Assembly (NCBI GenBank): GCA_963971425.1
Contig: OZ020517.1
Span: forward strand, 15,347,297-15,411,296
DNA: 64,000 nucleotides
Origin: Bryoerythrophyllum caledonicum
Lineage: Eukaryota > Streptophyta > Bryopsida > Pottiales > Pottiaceae
Direction of reading: 5' to 3'
In this document: piece after piece, positions 23,301-34,560 of the stretch
Layout: every line of letters starts with the position of its first letter
Numbering within the stretch: position 1 is the first letter of the stretch
Made by a program: the position numbers and the translations under genes
The notes under the pieces: generated by a model
What the model was told of the DNA's origin: nothing
The model's input: only the letters and a program-made list of their open reading frames with translations
Database searches by the model: none

Positions 23301-23887
23301 TTGTCCATTCCTGTCATCAACTTCGCTTGCGAGAGCATTCGAGAGGCTTGGACGGGAGGTAATTCAAAAATGACATCCTCATTGAAAACAGGGGGTAGAC
23401 TATGTATTCTTTGAATACAAACAATACTATAGTCAAGCTTCTTGAGCATGTTTCTAGATCCTTTTCCATCACGTAACTGCTTTAGTGAGTCAATAATACT
23501 AACAGAGTCACTAAAGCTTGCAGGAGAAGATCCACTTCTACCCGAGATGCGATCAACCGATGAATCTGGCCTTGAGCAATCAACGGTGGTACGCGACGAA
23601 GGACTCTTACGAGCAGGAGAGTCAACATCGGAGTCATCACTTATGATAGTGACAAAGTTAGAATCAAGCTCAACCTTCACTTCAGAGAGTCTGGGAGTAT
23701 TTGAACAATGAGGAGTACCATCCTCTGCTGATGGGTTTAGGGTAATGTAACTTACGCCATAGACTCTGAATCTTCCTGGCTTAAGCAACCACTGCTTCTC
23801 ATTATCAATATATGTATGATGCTGACCTAGCGTATGAGTAATACGTCCAGAGGAACCATCAAACATTTCTTCGTCGAGATATTTCAT
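20350..23887 (-). pseudogene. MULE transposase (zinc finger - MULE - SWIM), decayed by stops
   Basis: A single minus-strand frame of about 1,130 codons, apparently with one intron (donor near 21.94 kb, acceptor near 21.83 kb). The N-terminal third is low-complexity, then a FLYWCH/GCM-like zinc finger (SSCVGHLQCNNRNCAYL, around residues 215-245 of the first frame). The MULE catalytic region follows: SEVGPGSGVDLIRRM, LEDAWLMLDHVKRVKQW, YDSTFCRVMTVAICD (first Asp) and KGFLADSA (second Asp). NLAETAHNKWLQQ lies after the intron. The C-terminal SWIM finger is CSCPYF...QCKHLYYIF. At least six in-frame stops (for example at 22658, near 22274 and 21463) but no clear frameshift interrupt it; most could be former CAG or CAA. 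A sister copy lies at 48.4-50.1 kb. Role: transposition of W. Confidence 0.85.
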
Positions 23888-23889
23888 TG

Positions 23890-24890
23890 TTTAATGCGAA
23901 TTATACTGTACAAATCTAATGATTTGCATTGGTGCACCATTTTGCTATTGACTTCAATTTAGAGAATTGAAGAAGTAACAACACTATAAACATTGATAAG
24001 AAGCTGAATATGTTCATTCCATTTTGCAACTACATTACAAGAAATAATTCTTTTAGACTAGAGTATTCTTTCAACTAGATTAAAAGAATTTATTGCCAGC
24101 CTCCATATTCAGTAAGGCAGTAAGATTAAAAGAATACTCTTGTAATAATACAGGATCTAAAAGAACACTCTTCGTTGTTAATGCGGGTTAAAGAGGATCC
24201 ATTTCAGTTTGCCATGCAATCTTCAAAATGAAAGGTAACATAATTGGACAGCACTTAAGGGCCAATGAAATCTGTTACATTCGTACCTGCTGAAAATAGT
24301 ACGAAAACAAAACTGAAATGCTTTCATCATTTTGAGCCGGAAACCCTTGGCCAGGCTAAATGCTCTAACCCTTACTCAACTCGAGCGACGGAACCACAAA
24401 TTTCGAGCGTGAAAATCCCAGAGGTTGCAAGCAGCTCCATCCTTTCTTCTGTTCTTGGATCAAGTGGTCTTATGATTAGGTGGATCAGGTAGCTTTGCTG
24501 ACGAAATGAATTGTGATCTATGTGATTCTCAACAGATTGAGGCTAATGCACGATTGTATTGGTGGAGATGCAAGAGTGTGGTCAAAGTAAACGCGGCGAC
24601 TAGGAAGCAGCGCGTATTGACAACCGCCAGGACTTTGCAATCAGGAGCGGCGGTTTCCGCAAGGTACATATCTTACAAACATTGAACAGCATGTTGTATT
24701 CAAGCTTCAAAATTTTGATGTTAGGGTTTGATCGGGCGAAGTTCATTTGATAACTAAATGTCGCTTTAGGGCATGTTGTATTACTTGGGAGCCGCCCGGC
24801 GTGAATGGGTTGTCGATAAGGTTTAATTCTTGAGTGCGTCGGTGCCAACGTTGTTCGATCCTGAAGTCTCGTGAGTGTGGAATCGTGAAT
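23890..24890. other. 5' flank of MULE transposase, no gene seen
   Basis: AT-rich to mixed sequence upstream of the minus-strand transposase. It should hold its promoter. No supported gene or strong motif was found. Confidence 0.4.
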
Positions 24891-24892
24891 TC

Positions 24893-25250
24893 GGATTCGT
24901 GAGTGTGCACAGTTGGAGTTCGGATTTGTGAGCGACGTTGTACGTGAAGTTGGATTCGTGAGTGTCGACTGAATGTGCACAATTGGAGTTCGGATTCGTG
25001 AGCGACGTTGTTCGTGAAGTTGGATTCGTGTGTGCCGAGTGAATGTGCACAGTTGGAGTTTGGATTCGTAAGCGATGTTGTTCGTGAAGTTGGATTCGTG
25101 TGTGCCGACTGATTGTGCGCAGTCAGAGTTCAGATTCGTGAGTGTGGATTCGTGAAGTCGGATTCTTGAGAGCCGACTGAATGTCAGCAGTAGGAGTTCA
25201 GATTTGTGAATGTAGATTCGTACGTCGTGAAGTCTCGTGAGTGTTGATTC
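24893..25250. repeat. About 70-bp minisatellite
   Basis: Four to five tandem units share the parts GTGCACAGTTGGAGTTCGGA, TTCGTGAGCGACGTTG and TCGTGAAGTTGGATTCGTG. Open frames across it on the minus strand are repeat artefacts. Confidence 0.8.
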
Positions 25251-25531
25251 GTGGGTGTCGACGACTTCACGAAAACTGGTTGCGCACAACTGGTTGACCG
25301 GGAGAGTGAGTGTTTTTTGTGGGTGACTGTGGGGACGGTTTACTGTCGCTGGAACATGATGAATTGCACCACGTGGTGGGACATGAGTCCTCGGATTGGG
25401 TGTGTTGGATCGGGTTGGCCTAAGTTACGATGACAGTGGGTGGTGGGGGACCACATGACAGTGGTCAGCACCCGAAGCAACGATCGATTGAAATGGGACT
25501 ACATCATGATGCTCTGCTACCAAACGCATGC

Positions 25532-25837
25532 TACCTGGTTGATCCTGCCAGTAGTCACATGCTTGTGTCAATGATAAAGCCGTGCATGTGTATGAATTAA
25601 CTCTTTTGTACTCCTAAACTGCGAATGGCTCAATAAATCAGTTATAGATGCTTTGATGGTACCTTGCTACTCGGATAATCGTAGTAATTCTAGAGCTAAT
25701 AGGTGCACAAACTCCCGACTCGGCTCGCCACGAAGGAACGTAGTTATTAGCTAAAAGGCCGATGCGGGCTTGCCTGGTATTGCGGTGAATCATTATTGGT
25801 TGTCAAATCGCAAGGCCTCTTGATCTGGCGATGTTTC
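25532..25837 (+). pseudogene. 18S rRNA 5'-end fragment (about 300 nt)
   Basis: It starts at the true 18S 5' end (TACCTGGTTGATCCTGCCAG), keeps CTGCGAATGGCTCA, AATCAGTTATAG and CGTAGTAATTCTAGAGCTAA in order, and ends near GATCTGGCGATG. Many substitutions and small indels compared with plant 18S show it is not functional. It lies inside MULE W, just upstream of the palindrome array and cargo gene, so it was probably captured by the transposon. No rest of an rDNA unit is present. Confidence 0.9.
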
Positions 25838-25855
25838 ATATATATTTCTTGATCT

Positions 25856-26582
25856 AGCGTCGGTACCGACGCTGCTGAATGTATTCCACCATTCGGCAGC
25901 ACTATGTACCAATATGAATTCAAGACTTCAGTTCACAGTTAATGGTTGTTATATGAGTTGAGTAGAAATCGTTGCGTCAGCACCGACGCACCTGCACTTC
26001 CGATTCATTTCAGTGAGGAACTCAATAGATATTTTGCAATAGATACATTTGCCGTTTTATTGAATGAGTAGTTCTCTTTCAAAATATGATCATCTCGTTA
26101 GTTAGTTTTCTTTCTCATGATCATTAATCAGCCTCATATGGACTCGTCGGTACCGACGATCTTCTTTAGCAGATCAGAAATGCCCAAGAAATGACTCCGG
26201 ATTATTGAAAATGCTTTAGAGGGTCCAAGTTCACATTAATGTTCCGTCAAGATGTTGATTCTGCTTTCGATGTATGAATATTTTGTTCAATTGAAATGGT
26301 TTTAAGAAGCACCACCATGATTGTCGATGCCGACGTAGTCATTTCGACTCATCTACGGGATGCCATCCTCTCCGATGTGCGGTGGCTGCTAGTTCCAGTG
26401 TGGCGACCGAAGTCGTCGCAGGCAGTGAGAATTAGTCTGAGCTTCCGCCGCTGCTAGCAACCGTGTTGGTGCCAGGGCTCCCACCGTGCCAAGGAAGCCC
26501 AATCTTTGAGGAGGCGCTAGAGTTCGTGAAAAATGAATAAAGAGTATATGGCCGCTCCCGAAGTAGCGTCGGTGCCGACGCT
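25856..26582. repeat. Palindrome array AGCGTCGGTACCGACGCT in MULE W
   Basis: Copies start at 25856 (18-bp perfect), 25974 (GCGTCAGCACCGACGC), 26145 (CGTCGGTACCGACG), 26322 (degenerate) and 26565 (18 bp, one change). Spacing is about 100-250 bp, ending 200 bp before the cargo gene's ATG. The position suggests regulator or transposase binding sites in its promoter region. Confidence 0.85.
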
Positions 26583-26780
26583 ATTTTTTGGCAACCCATG
26601 CATACCCATTTGAACTGTGTATGGATTGCCTGAGAAATTTTGGAATAATTTTGATAGAGTTCTTAGGTTGAGGTTGATTCCTGTTTGGTATTTGCCATTG
26701 CACTCGTCTCATTATATTGTCAACCTTTGTCGAATTGTGTTGCTTAGAAACTAATTTTGATATGATGCAAAATTCAGGTC

Positions 26781-29700
26781 ATGGACCCGTCATCATCTCA
26801 ACGGTCTACCCGATCACCCGAATTCTCTGGTGGCACAAGTTCACATCCGGACGCGGATGTTTCGGTGGCCGATGAGGTGGAATGTCACCTACATCTTAAC
26901 AAAGATGAGCTTCGTCAACACCAAAGGGTAAATTGTATCTTTGCCATAGACAGCCTACGCATTGCACCCAAGGCTTCCTCTCGCTTTGATGTGCCGTTGT
27001 GCAGGCTTGTGTACATGCCACTTGTCCGACCCACACTGGAGTCGGATATTAAGCGGTTGGAGGCTGAATTTACCCATGGATATCATCCTGGATCTACCGT
27101 GTTTTACGTTTCTCTTTCCAATGACCTCGGAGAGGAGTCCTTTGTCACCGAGGAGGATAAAGAAAAATGGGGCCCTCTGTGGAACGCTGCCAATGATCGC
27201 TTTGAGTCAAATCTTTTGGCTACTCCCCTGTTGAGCTTCTTGAAGAATCGTAAATTCTTCACATGTGATGGAAATCATCGGTTCAAGGCATGGATGGGAT
27301 ATATTGAGAGAATGCACAATGCTGATGTAAACTGGCACATCTCCGTGGATTGCATTTGTTTGGATATCAAAGGCAGTGTCGGATTGGCTCTTCATGCTAT
27401 GCACGATATTAACAGGTGAGCATCACTAAGCCCTTGCAATATTCATTCGATACTTGCATCTTGGATTCATTGATTGGTTTTTGATTCTATTGTCCTGGTG
27501 TAGAGCCACAAAAAACTCACACGTCAAGACCAACTTCGTGCACATTCTCCATCGAATTAAGGCGATTGGAAGTCAAGTCCTTGAATCATTCAAGGACTTG
27601 TTGACTGCAAAGGATTATCACAAGTGCTTGGCTAATCCTGGGAGAGGGAAGTCATGGTATCCATTAACAGTCGATGTCTTCGTCTCTCTACTCTTTCGGG
27701 TAAGTATTTTCACTTTCAAGTTTTTTGGTTGTAAATGTATGCATTTACTGGTAATTTCTAATATTCTTACTTATTAATTATGTTTGATATGGAGTTATAC
27801 CATTTCTCACCTCTTTAGCAATTGTTGTTGGACCTCAGCAAGAGATTGTTATTGCATCAGATGAGGCTGCCAGAGTGTACCACGAAAATACTCCTGAGGA
27901 ACTTCGGATTGACTCTGAGATTACCACTTCTATGCGAGCTGCAGCAAAGGCAAAAATTTAGATGTACAAGGGTCAATGGTCCAAATATTCGGCCGTTGCA
28001 AATCCAAAGCTTGGTAACCAGTTCCTTGAAGAGGTAAAAATGATTCTTGAGTATATTTGATATTTCATTTGAAGTGATACACCTAGATAGAGTGAATATT
28101 CAAAATAATTTCTCTCCTAATAAATTCACATTACAAAGCATTGGAGTTCGAATTCAAAGCCAGAGATGACTTTGGATAAGTTACAGTTGATTGCAACTTC
28201 CAATGTCCCTCCCCATTTCAAAGTTCGATGGCTTCAGTGGTGGAATTCAAGCAATGCCACTAGGGAAGCTCTCCACTTTCCTCCAAAAGGATTCAGCGAT
28301 AAGGAGTTAGACTCGTGGTTAAACAAGGCATCTTTTTGGGTTGGAGTAAGTTCTGTTTAGCAAATTTCTTTAGTTCTGTGAATTTAGTTCATCATATTTT
28401 GGAATCAATTCGTTCATAAAATGCTTTCAACCCAGTTGAGTAAGTTAATGTTGCAAAATTTGATCGTTGTAGCTTGAAGTCGCCATATCTGAGGAGTTTG
28501 AGAGTACTTAAAGCCGACAAGCTGCCGCTGAAGTTGGACCTACCAGAGAGACCTCGATCTCCACAAGAGTATGTGGAAGCATCAAGGGTTAAACTTTGGG
28601 TGCATGCCTTTCCAACACTGTTAAGAAGCAAGACCACATTCTCAAGGTCAAAGGAATTTAAGAACCACAAGAATATTGACTTGGCTGTGAAGCGAGTTGT
28701 TTGGAGGTGAGTGGGTTGTTTTAGTGATATCAATTACAAATCATTGCCTTTAATTTATTTATCTTAATGTGTTATTGCAACTTACAGGTATTATATGAAA
28801 GAGCTCTTTGTTAAAGGTGCCCTTGAGAGACATCAGCTTCTATTATTTCTTCAAACATGGATTGATAAAAATTCATCGCATTGTATGTTCACTCCTACTC
28901 AGCTTCAATCGTGGTCTACTTTGCATTTAAATGATGGATGTTGGTACCTCGATTGCACGAAGTCTTTTTGTCCATCTGAGGAGGAAGCGGCAAAGGCTTC
29001 GCATGACAAATCCGAGGTATCTGGAGTGGTTGGTGCCACCACTCAAACCACTGTTGACCTCAGTGATGAGGATATGGACACCGCTGGCGGGAGTACATTA
29101 TCTGGGAAGGAGCAATTGAAGGTCCTTTCTAAGCGTGCCAAGGAGGCTGAGAGAGAAGATCATAGGAAAAAGAAAGAAGCAAGGCGGGCTGTGGAGAAAG
29201 CTCAAAGGGTTGCCGAATTGGCTTCTGCGAAGGCAAAGGAGGCAAAGGCAAAGGCGGTAGCACTTGGCTCAGCAAGGTCTGGCACTCTAGAAGATAGCCC
29301 CTCAACTGTTGGTGTGAGTCCAACCTCCTCAGATTCTTTATCTCGTCTGCATTTGGAGCGAGATGCTACATTTGGAGGCCTATCAATGTCACGGTTGGTT
29401 CAAGGTACTTCCCATGCACTTAAAGACATTGTGCAAGATACACAATTTGTCGATGAGTGCATTATTAATGCCTCGCTGCTATCCATTGATGCACACCTTT
29501 CAAAGTTCAAGTCTTTTCCATCGGCCTGGACAAACTTGCAGGACTTCATTGATAAGGTACTTTATTTTCAATATTTCTGTTATATTTTTGTCCATTCATT
29601 AATTGATAGTTGATCTAATTACTATTTTTATTCCAGCACAAGCTTGATCGCCCTCGACATTTCTCAGGTCCTCCAGAGAAGACTTCTGGTGTTGATTTGA

Positions 29701-31120
29701 TGGTTGTGGATATTCCGGAGAACTTGCCAGTTCCAAATATTTCAACGTCTATTCCGGCGTGGAATGTTTAGAATGAGAGTTTTGTGGATTTGATTTTTGA
29801 CTTTGCCAACAATCACATTCATGACGATGGCGGCTTACTTCTCTTTCATGCTGATGATTAAAGTCTGAACTCCAAGTTGAAGGGCTTTATGAGAGCTTAT
29901 CATTTCAAGATTTTGAAGGAGTGGATGGGTGTCAATCGGTTGCGTTTGACAAGTGCCAAGGATCCATCAAAAACTGTAAGTACCCTATATTATATAGACA
30001 TTCTAATCCTTCTATTTGGATTTTAAATGTTATTAGTCAGTTCGTTTTTTAATGTTTTTTTCTTTGCAGACACTTTGATTTTGCATCAAGTTGTTAGTTC
30101 AAAATATCCCGAACTCCGCACCGTCTTTGTTTTCTTTGAAACCAGGCAACGAGTTGGAGGCTGTTGGAATCGACATTGTGGCTGATGATGTGCTGCACAA
30201 TTTCGTTACAAAAGACTCACAACTTATTCGGGACATTATTCCATGGAGAGGAGCACGGGAGAAGGACCCCATTCTTCTTTAGATGCTTATTGAAGCGAGT
30301 ACTCATCTTGGAGACATTGTGCTGGATTGTACTGCTTCAACTGGTATGTTGTCATTTCGTTACTTATTCTGATATAAACTCTCACGTGTAGTTGGGATGT
30401 TTTTCCTAATTCATCTAACTGGCATTTTTATTTACAGGTGCTTCCATTCATGCTTGTCGTAAGGCCGGTCGCCATGTTGCGGCGTTGGAGGATGATGGAG
30501 AGATTTTTAACTCTATTTTGCAGCCGCTTGTTGTCCAAAGGGTGAGCGACGGCTTGAAGAAGCAACGCATTCATGCAGGGCAGACAAGTGCTCATGATGA
30601 TGAGGAGCTGATAGAGGTAGACGAGCCTATGATCGATATTGTTCCACGAAACCGATTCTGTACGTAAGTCTTGCATCTTGAATTTTTGTTATTAGACTAA
30701 CCATTTTTCATGTACTTTTTGTATATTTTTCTGATCTTCATTTGGTTTTGTGAATTTTGTCTCAACAGCTCACGTGTGAGGACACCTAGAGATCGACAAC
30801 GCATCCTTTCTGATCGTTTGTTTTTGACTCCGGAGAAGTCGTTTCACTTACCAGTATATGCAGAGGCGTTGGCTCAAGCATCTTTATTCACCTCGCAAAC
30901 TTTTATCGCTCCTTCTCGCTTCACTAGAGATCCTAGAGTACTAGAATTTATGGATGTGTCAGCTCTAGAAGATGTTCCGGTTCTACAGCCTTCTATTGTG
31001 AGTGGAGATGTGAGTTGTGATTACTTTTCGCAGTCTTCTACCAGTAATAGTTCATTATCTCCTCATGAATCTATTATTGCTTTCGACGACGGCACTTCAA
31101 CTTCATCTTCTTCTAGGTAG
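26781..31120 (+). pseudogene. MULE cargo gene: ParB-like domain plus degenerate DNA methyltransferase-like domain
   Basis: About ten exons with GT-AG introns: 26781-27415, 27504-27699, about 27822-28031, about 28139-28347, about 28460-28706, 28790-29556, 29637-29975, 30070-30343, 30438-30663 and 30769-31120. The join between exons 2 and 3 needs a frame change or another splice site. Exon 1 has FFTCDGNHRFKAW, resembling the D-G-x-H/N-R motif of ParB/sulfiredoxin folds. Exon 6 ends in a charged coiled coil (KRAKEAEREDHRKKKEARR). The C-terminal part reads VDLMVVDIPENLP, GGLLLFHADD and GDIVLDCTASTGASIHAC...RHVAALEDD, in the order DPPY-like, then SAM-binding motif I, as in N4/N6 methyltransferases (PF01555), but DIPE replaces DPPY. 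Five in-frame stops (27959, 29769, 29859, 30076, 30280) each fit a C-to-T change. Domain calls are by eye. Confidence 0.6.
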
Positions 31121-31714
31121 TAATATCAATACACTATTTTGTGCTTGTCTAGTGACTTGACTTTCACCAGTACTTTACGGTGATGTACGTCATATATATA
31201 TATATTCATAATGTAGTAGTGAGACTACAAGGACCACTACTTTGGTTTTACAGTTTCTTGTTGTCATCCTTCCATTCTATATAATAGAATTGCAATAGTT
31301 CAAATTTACTGAGTACTACACAAGTTTTTTTGCATATACTTTGACAATTTGCATGATTTAAGATCAACCGTGAACACACATCATTTAGTTTACTATTTAA
31401 AATAATTTAATTGTATAGACTATATAGATACATAATTAGAACAAAATTTAGTAAAGTTTAAGCTGAATTGATGGTAGAAGATGGAATTAGAATATCTGAC
31501 TTTATCGATGTGTTTAATTGCATTTATTTATTCTGCCAGAAATATGCATTCAAATACTAGAAATTGCACCGTAACTTCATTTTATTTTTACAATATTCTT
31601 TTGTTATTTTCAAAAAACTCGCTCTAAATCCTAAACCCACTCTCACGGTGATAGGACCTTTATTTTCCATTTGGTGTTTACTTCCACCTATTAGAGTTCT
31701 TTGGGTTAAAAAAA
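31121..31714. other. 3' flank of cargo gene inside MULE W, no gene seen
   Basis: AT-rich sequence between the cargo stop codon and the right inverted end of the MULE. It should hold the polyadenylation region. Nothing else was recognised. Confidence 0.45.
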
Positions 31715-31807
31715 TATGAATCCACGCTCCCTGCTCTTCTTTTCCGTGCTCCCCGCTCCTTGCTCTCTGCTCTAGGCTCATGCGACAGCTTTCCCCCTCG
31801 TCTGTTG

Positions 31808-32135
31808 GCGTAAGAGAATGTCGTTGGGCCCACCAACGGCTTACACGGACTAGGTTGGTAGAGTGTTTGCCCCCGAAGTGCTCAGGGAACGTGCGTATTG
31901 TGCGGCCGTACAACCCGGGGCTTCCACGCAACGATTCGTCTTTGATCATCCACGCGACAATGTTTTGGCGGGTTTGTATTGTTGAAACCTGTTGCAAGGC
32001 TCGCGGCTGTGATGCGCAAACATCGGGCTCCATCCCTAAAAGATGAAAAACGGAATTCATGTTCATGATTCCTACTAGGCGTTTCGACAGAGCATGCCTA
32101 CCAGTATGTGTAGACGGCCTAGGTGGCGTTTTCAA
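31808..32135 (-). pseudogene. Pogo-like transposase, N-terminal part
   Basis: The minus-strand frame from ATG 32135 reads TRQNIVAWMIKDESL, YGRTIRTFPEHFGG and LVRVSRWWAQR, a helix-turn-helix DNA-binding domain, and reaches the MULE target duplication as PTDE. The frame continues on the far side of MULE W at 19933 as PATNQAISF, with no frame change across the 11-bp duplication. It is therefore the 5' part of the DDD transposase at 18648-19933. The C-terminal residues past 31808 in the open frame are MULE sequence. Confidence 0.75.
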
Positions 32136-32139
32136 ATGG

Positions 32140-32907
32140 TACTGTGGTCACTGCGCCACTGATTGCAACAGTGACAACGTTTGCAAATGGTATGATGATG
32201 GTATGATGATTGATGGTGTTGATGGCGCTGGAACTGGTACAGTTGGCTCCCACTGGCTCGTCAGTGTTGGCACTGCATCACTGTTGTTGGCTCTGACTTT
32301 TCTCTCCCTGCCCGCATGCGCTTGCCCGTAAATGGTTTTATCCCATAACTATTGCCTGCAAAATCGCCCCACCCCAAAGCTTGGAAGTATAAGCCCCTAA
32401 CCCCCCGCCCCGTCCAGTAGACCAACGACCATAAATAATTTTGTTGTTAAGAAATCCCCCACTGGAAATTAAAAATCGGGCATCAGAAAAATAAATTGGG
32501 CATTAGAAAATATGGGCAAAAAATATGGAGTAGTAAATACCTGCGCACGGAAGAGCTCTAGAAGCATGGAAGCATGGGACTAGCATGGGACCCTGAAAAT
32601 CTTGCCTAACTCGAAGAGTAGATAACCCCAAGACCAGGCTCACCTCACACATGTAAATTGAAAGATGCAAAGTTTCTTGAATGCAACATCAAAGTCCAAG
32701 ACTGATGAAATCTGCAAATGAAAAAAGGGATAATATGGGATTGAAAATGAGGGTAGGTGGTCAATTAAGGCATGGCGGCTGGGTAGGTGGTTGATTGGGG
32801 TATCATTGATGATTTTGGTGGCTAACACTATTTGTAAACTTATTCACAAATAGTGTATAAAGGTAAGTACACTATTCGTGATACTACACTAAAAGTGATA
32901 TTTAGTG
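32140..32907. other. Right arm of pogo-like element (5' flank of its transposase)
   Basis: The non-coding stretch between the transposase ATG and the right inverted end contains TGATGATGG repeats near 32.2 kb and ACACTATTTGT-type subterminal repeats after 32.82 kb, matching those of P1 at 3.35-3.44 kb. Confidence 0.6.
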
Positions 32908-32909
32908 TA

Positions 32910-33641
32910 GTGGTTCTAAGAAGATAATGAATAGATATGGGCTTAAGGTATCACCTTGTATAGTTTCTCGTTGTAAGGAGATGGGTCAGATTGTTCCAAA
33001 ATATTCTCCAACGTATGACGTGAAGAAGTCGGAGTATATGTTTTCAATTAGTGCGACAATGTCTATATGGTATCCTATGTTAGACGTAATTGCAAGTAAT
33101 TTGGCATGGTCAATGGAGCCAAATGTATTTTTGAAATCAATGTATAAAATATTTATGTCCTGGTTTGTAGGTTGTGCTTCTTCGAGTGCAGCTATTATGG
33201 TTTGAAGTTGTCCAACAATACTCCTTTTAGCACGGAAGCCTTCTTGACTATCGTGTAAGATTTGGTGTTTTTCTCCATATGAAGATAATATGTATGTGAA
33301 TGTGCTTGTGAAGAGTTTATGGATTGTATTGGCTGAAGCAATTGGTCTATGATTGGAAAGCATTGAAGGGTCACCTTTTTTATATAGTAATATTATATAA
33401 TTAGTTTTTCATGAGGCGGGTATTTATTTTTGTTTGTGGCAGTGGGAGAAGAATAGGGAGAGAAGTTCATGGAACCTAAGGGGCATTAGTTTCAATATGG
33501 TGTTTGGTATGTGGTCTGGCCCAAGGACTTTTTTATTGCCTAGGTTTTTGAGGTACATATCAAATGTGTCTCGTTTAAAGTAGGTATGTAGTGGGATATG
33601 TGGTTGACAAAATTATCTATAGTGAAGCTCTCGTACTACGA
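32910..33641 (-). pseudogene. LINE segment 2: reverse transcriptase core
   Basis: Minus-strand reading gives LLYKKGDPSMLSNHRPIA, TIHKLFTSTFTYIL, QEGFRAKRSIVGQLQ, NILYIDFKNTFGSIDH (RT motif A with its Asp) and ETIQGDTLSPYLFIIFLEP, where the pogo-like element cuts in. The upstream end stops at a 10-bp duplication, CGTACTACGA (33632-33641), that marks the insertion at 33642-38326. Several stops are present. It encoded the polymerase that reverse-transcribes the LINE RNA at its target. Confidence 0.88.
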
Positions 33642-34079
33642 ATTTTCAAAAAAATTTAGTTAGTTAGATAGGACAAGTTAAAATATAGAAAATAGTTAGG
33701 GGGGAAGGTTAGGGCAAATCTAAGTGTTAATTATTAGTTAGTATTAGGATAAGGAAAATAGAGAGTGCTTACAAAACGTGAGGGGGATAAATACTGACCC
33801 GAGCTCGCATCTTAACCCGACCCATACTGACCCGAGCCCAAGCTCAAGGACCCAAGCCCGAGGACTCGAGTTCAAGGGCCGAGCCTAAGGGTACAAGCCA
33901 ACGAACCAGGCAATAGGCCAACACCTTCGAAGACGGAGCACGAGTAAAGTCCAGAGAAGGAACCTGCGAGCCAAAAGTCCACGGAGGGAAGGGGGACCAT
34001 CTAGAAATTCGGAGAGTGATCGTGAGGGGAGGAAACTCTGCCAGCCCGTGCATCGCTTCTCAAAACAGCTGAGGTGGAA

Positions 34080-34560
34080 ACCAACGAGACGCGAGACGGA
34101 AGCCCGAGATAGAACCCGAGACTCGAACCCAAGACAGAAACCTGGGACAGAAATCCGAGACGCGAGACGAGAATCCGAGACACGAGATGGAGACACGAGG
34201 CAAAAACCCAAGACGCGAGACGGAGACGCAAGACGGCAACGCGAGACTGGAACCCGAGACAGAAATCCGAGACATGAACTCGAGACAAAAATCCGAGACG
34301 CGAGACAAAGACACGAGACAGAAATCCGACAGAGACGCGAGACGGAGACGCGAGACGAAGACGCGAGACGGGAACCCGAGACGCGAGACGGAGACACGAG
34401 ACGGAGACGCGAGAGGGAGACGCGAGATGGAAACCCGAGATGCGAGACGGAGACGCGAGAGGGGAATCCGAGATAGAAACCCAAGACGCAAGACGGAAAC
34501 CCGAGATAGAAATTCGAGACGCGAGACGGAAGCCCGAGATGGAAACGCAAGACAAGAGAA
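34080..34560. repeat. GAGACGCGAGACG-type minisatellite
   Basis: Units close to GACGCGAGACGGAGA or AACCCGAGACAGAAA repeat across about 480 bp. The long Arg/Glu- and Ser-rich frames on both strands are products of this repeat and should not be called genes. Confidence 0.85.

Larger units (their letters stand above)
19945..31796. mobile_element. MULE 'W' (11.85 kb) with transposase, cargo gene and 18S fragment
   Basis: CTCGTCTGTTG, 11 bp, flanks both sides (19934-19944 and 31797-31807). The ends form imperfect inverted repeats built from GGAGCAGGGAGC-type units (about 19945-20035 and 31715-31796). Inside, left to right: a minus-strand MULE transposase (20350-23887), a 70-bp minisatellite, an 18S rRNA 5' fragment, a palindrome array and a plus-strand multi-exon cargo gene (26781-31120). 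It is inserted in the pogo-like transposase gene. A long target duplication and a MULE-SWIM transposase fit Mutator. Confidence 0.88.
16110..32907 (-). mobile_element. 16.8-kb pogo-like TIR element P2 with nested insertions
   Basis: Both ends begin CACTAAATATCACTTTTAG; 25 terminal bases match exactly when one end is complemented. TA flanks both ends (16108-16109, 32908-32909). Removing the element and one TA restores the LINE RT frame, so the two ends belong to one insertion event. Its own transposase lies on the minus strand, with the C-terminus near the left end (18648-19933) and the N-terminus near the right end (31808-32135). The gene is split by the MULE at 19945-31796. A TTAA-type element at 17248-18646 is a second nested insertion. 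Without these the element would be about 3.5 kb, a normal size for pogo. Confidence 0.9.

Noticed and set aside
24600-25289. 229-residue minus-strand frame
   Set aside because: Its His/Thr/Ser-rich repeats come from the 70-bp minisatellite of MULE W.
25532-25837. A functional rDNA unit
   Set aside because: Only the first 300 nt of 18S are present, with many changes, and no 5.8S, 28S or spacer follows.
231-32907. CACTA (En/Spm) assignment of the elements whose ends contain CACTACACTAAA
   Set aside because: Rebuilding the LINE target shows the true ends begin CACTAAATATC with a TA duplication, and the linked transposase is a DDD pogo-like protein. CACTA elements make 3-bp duplications.
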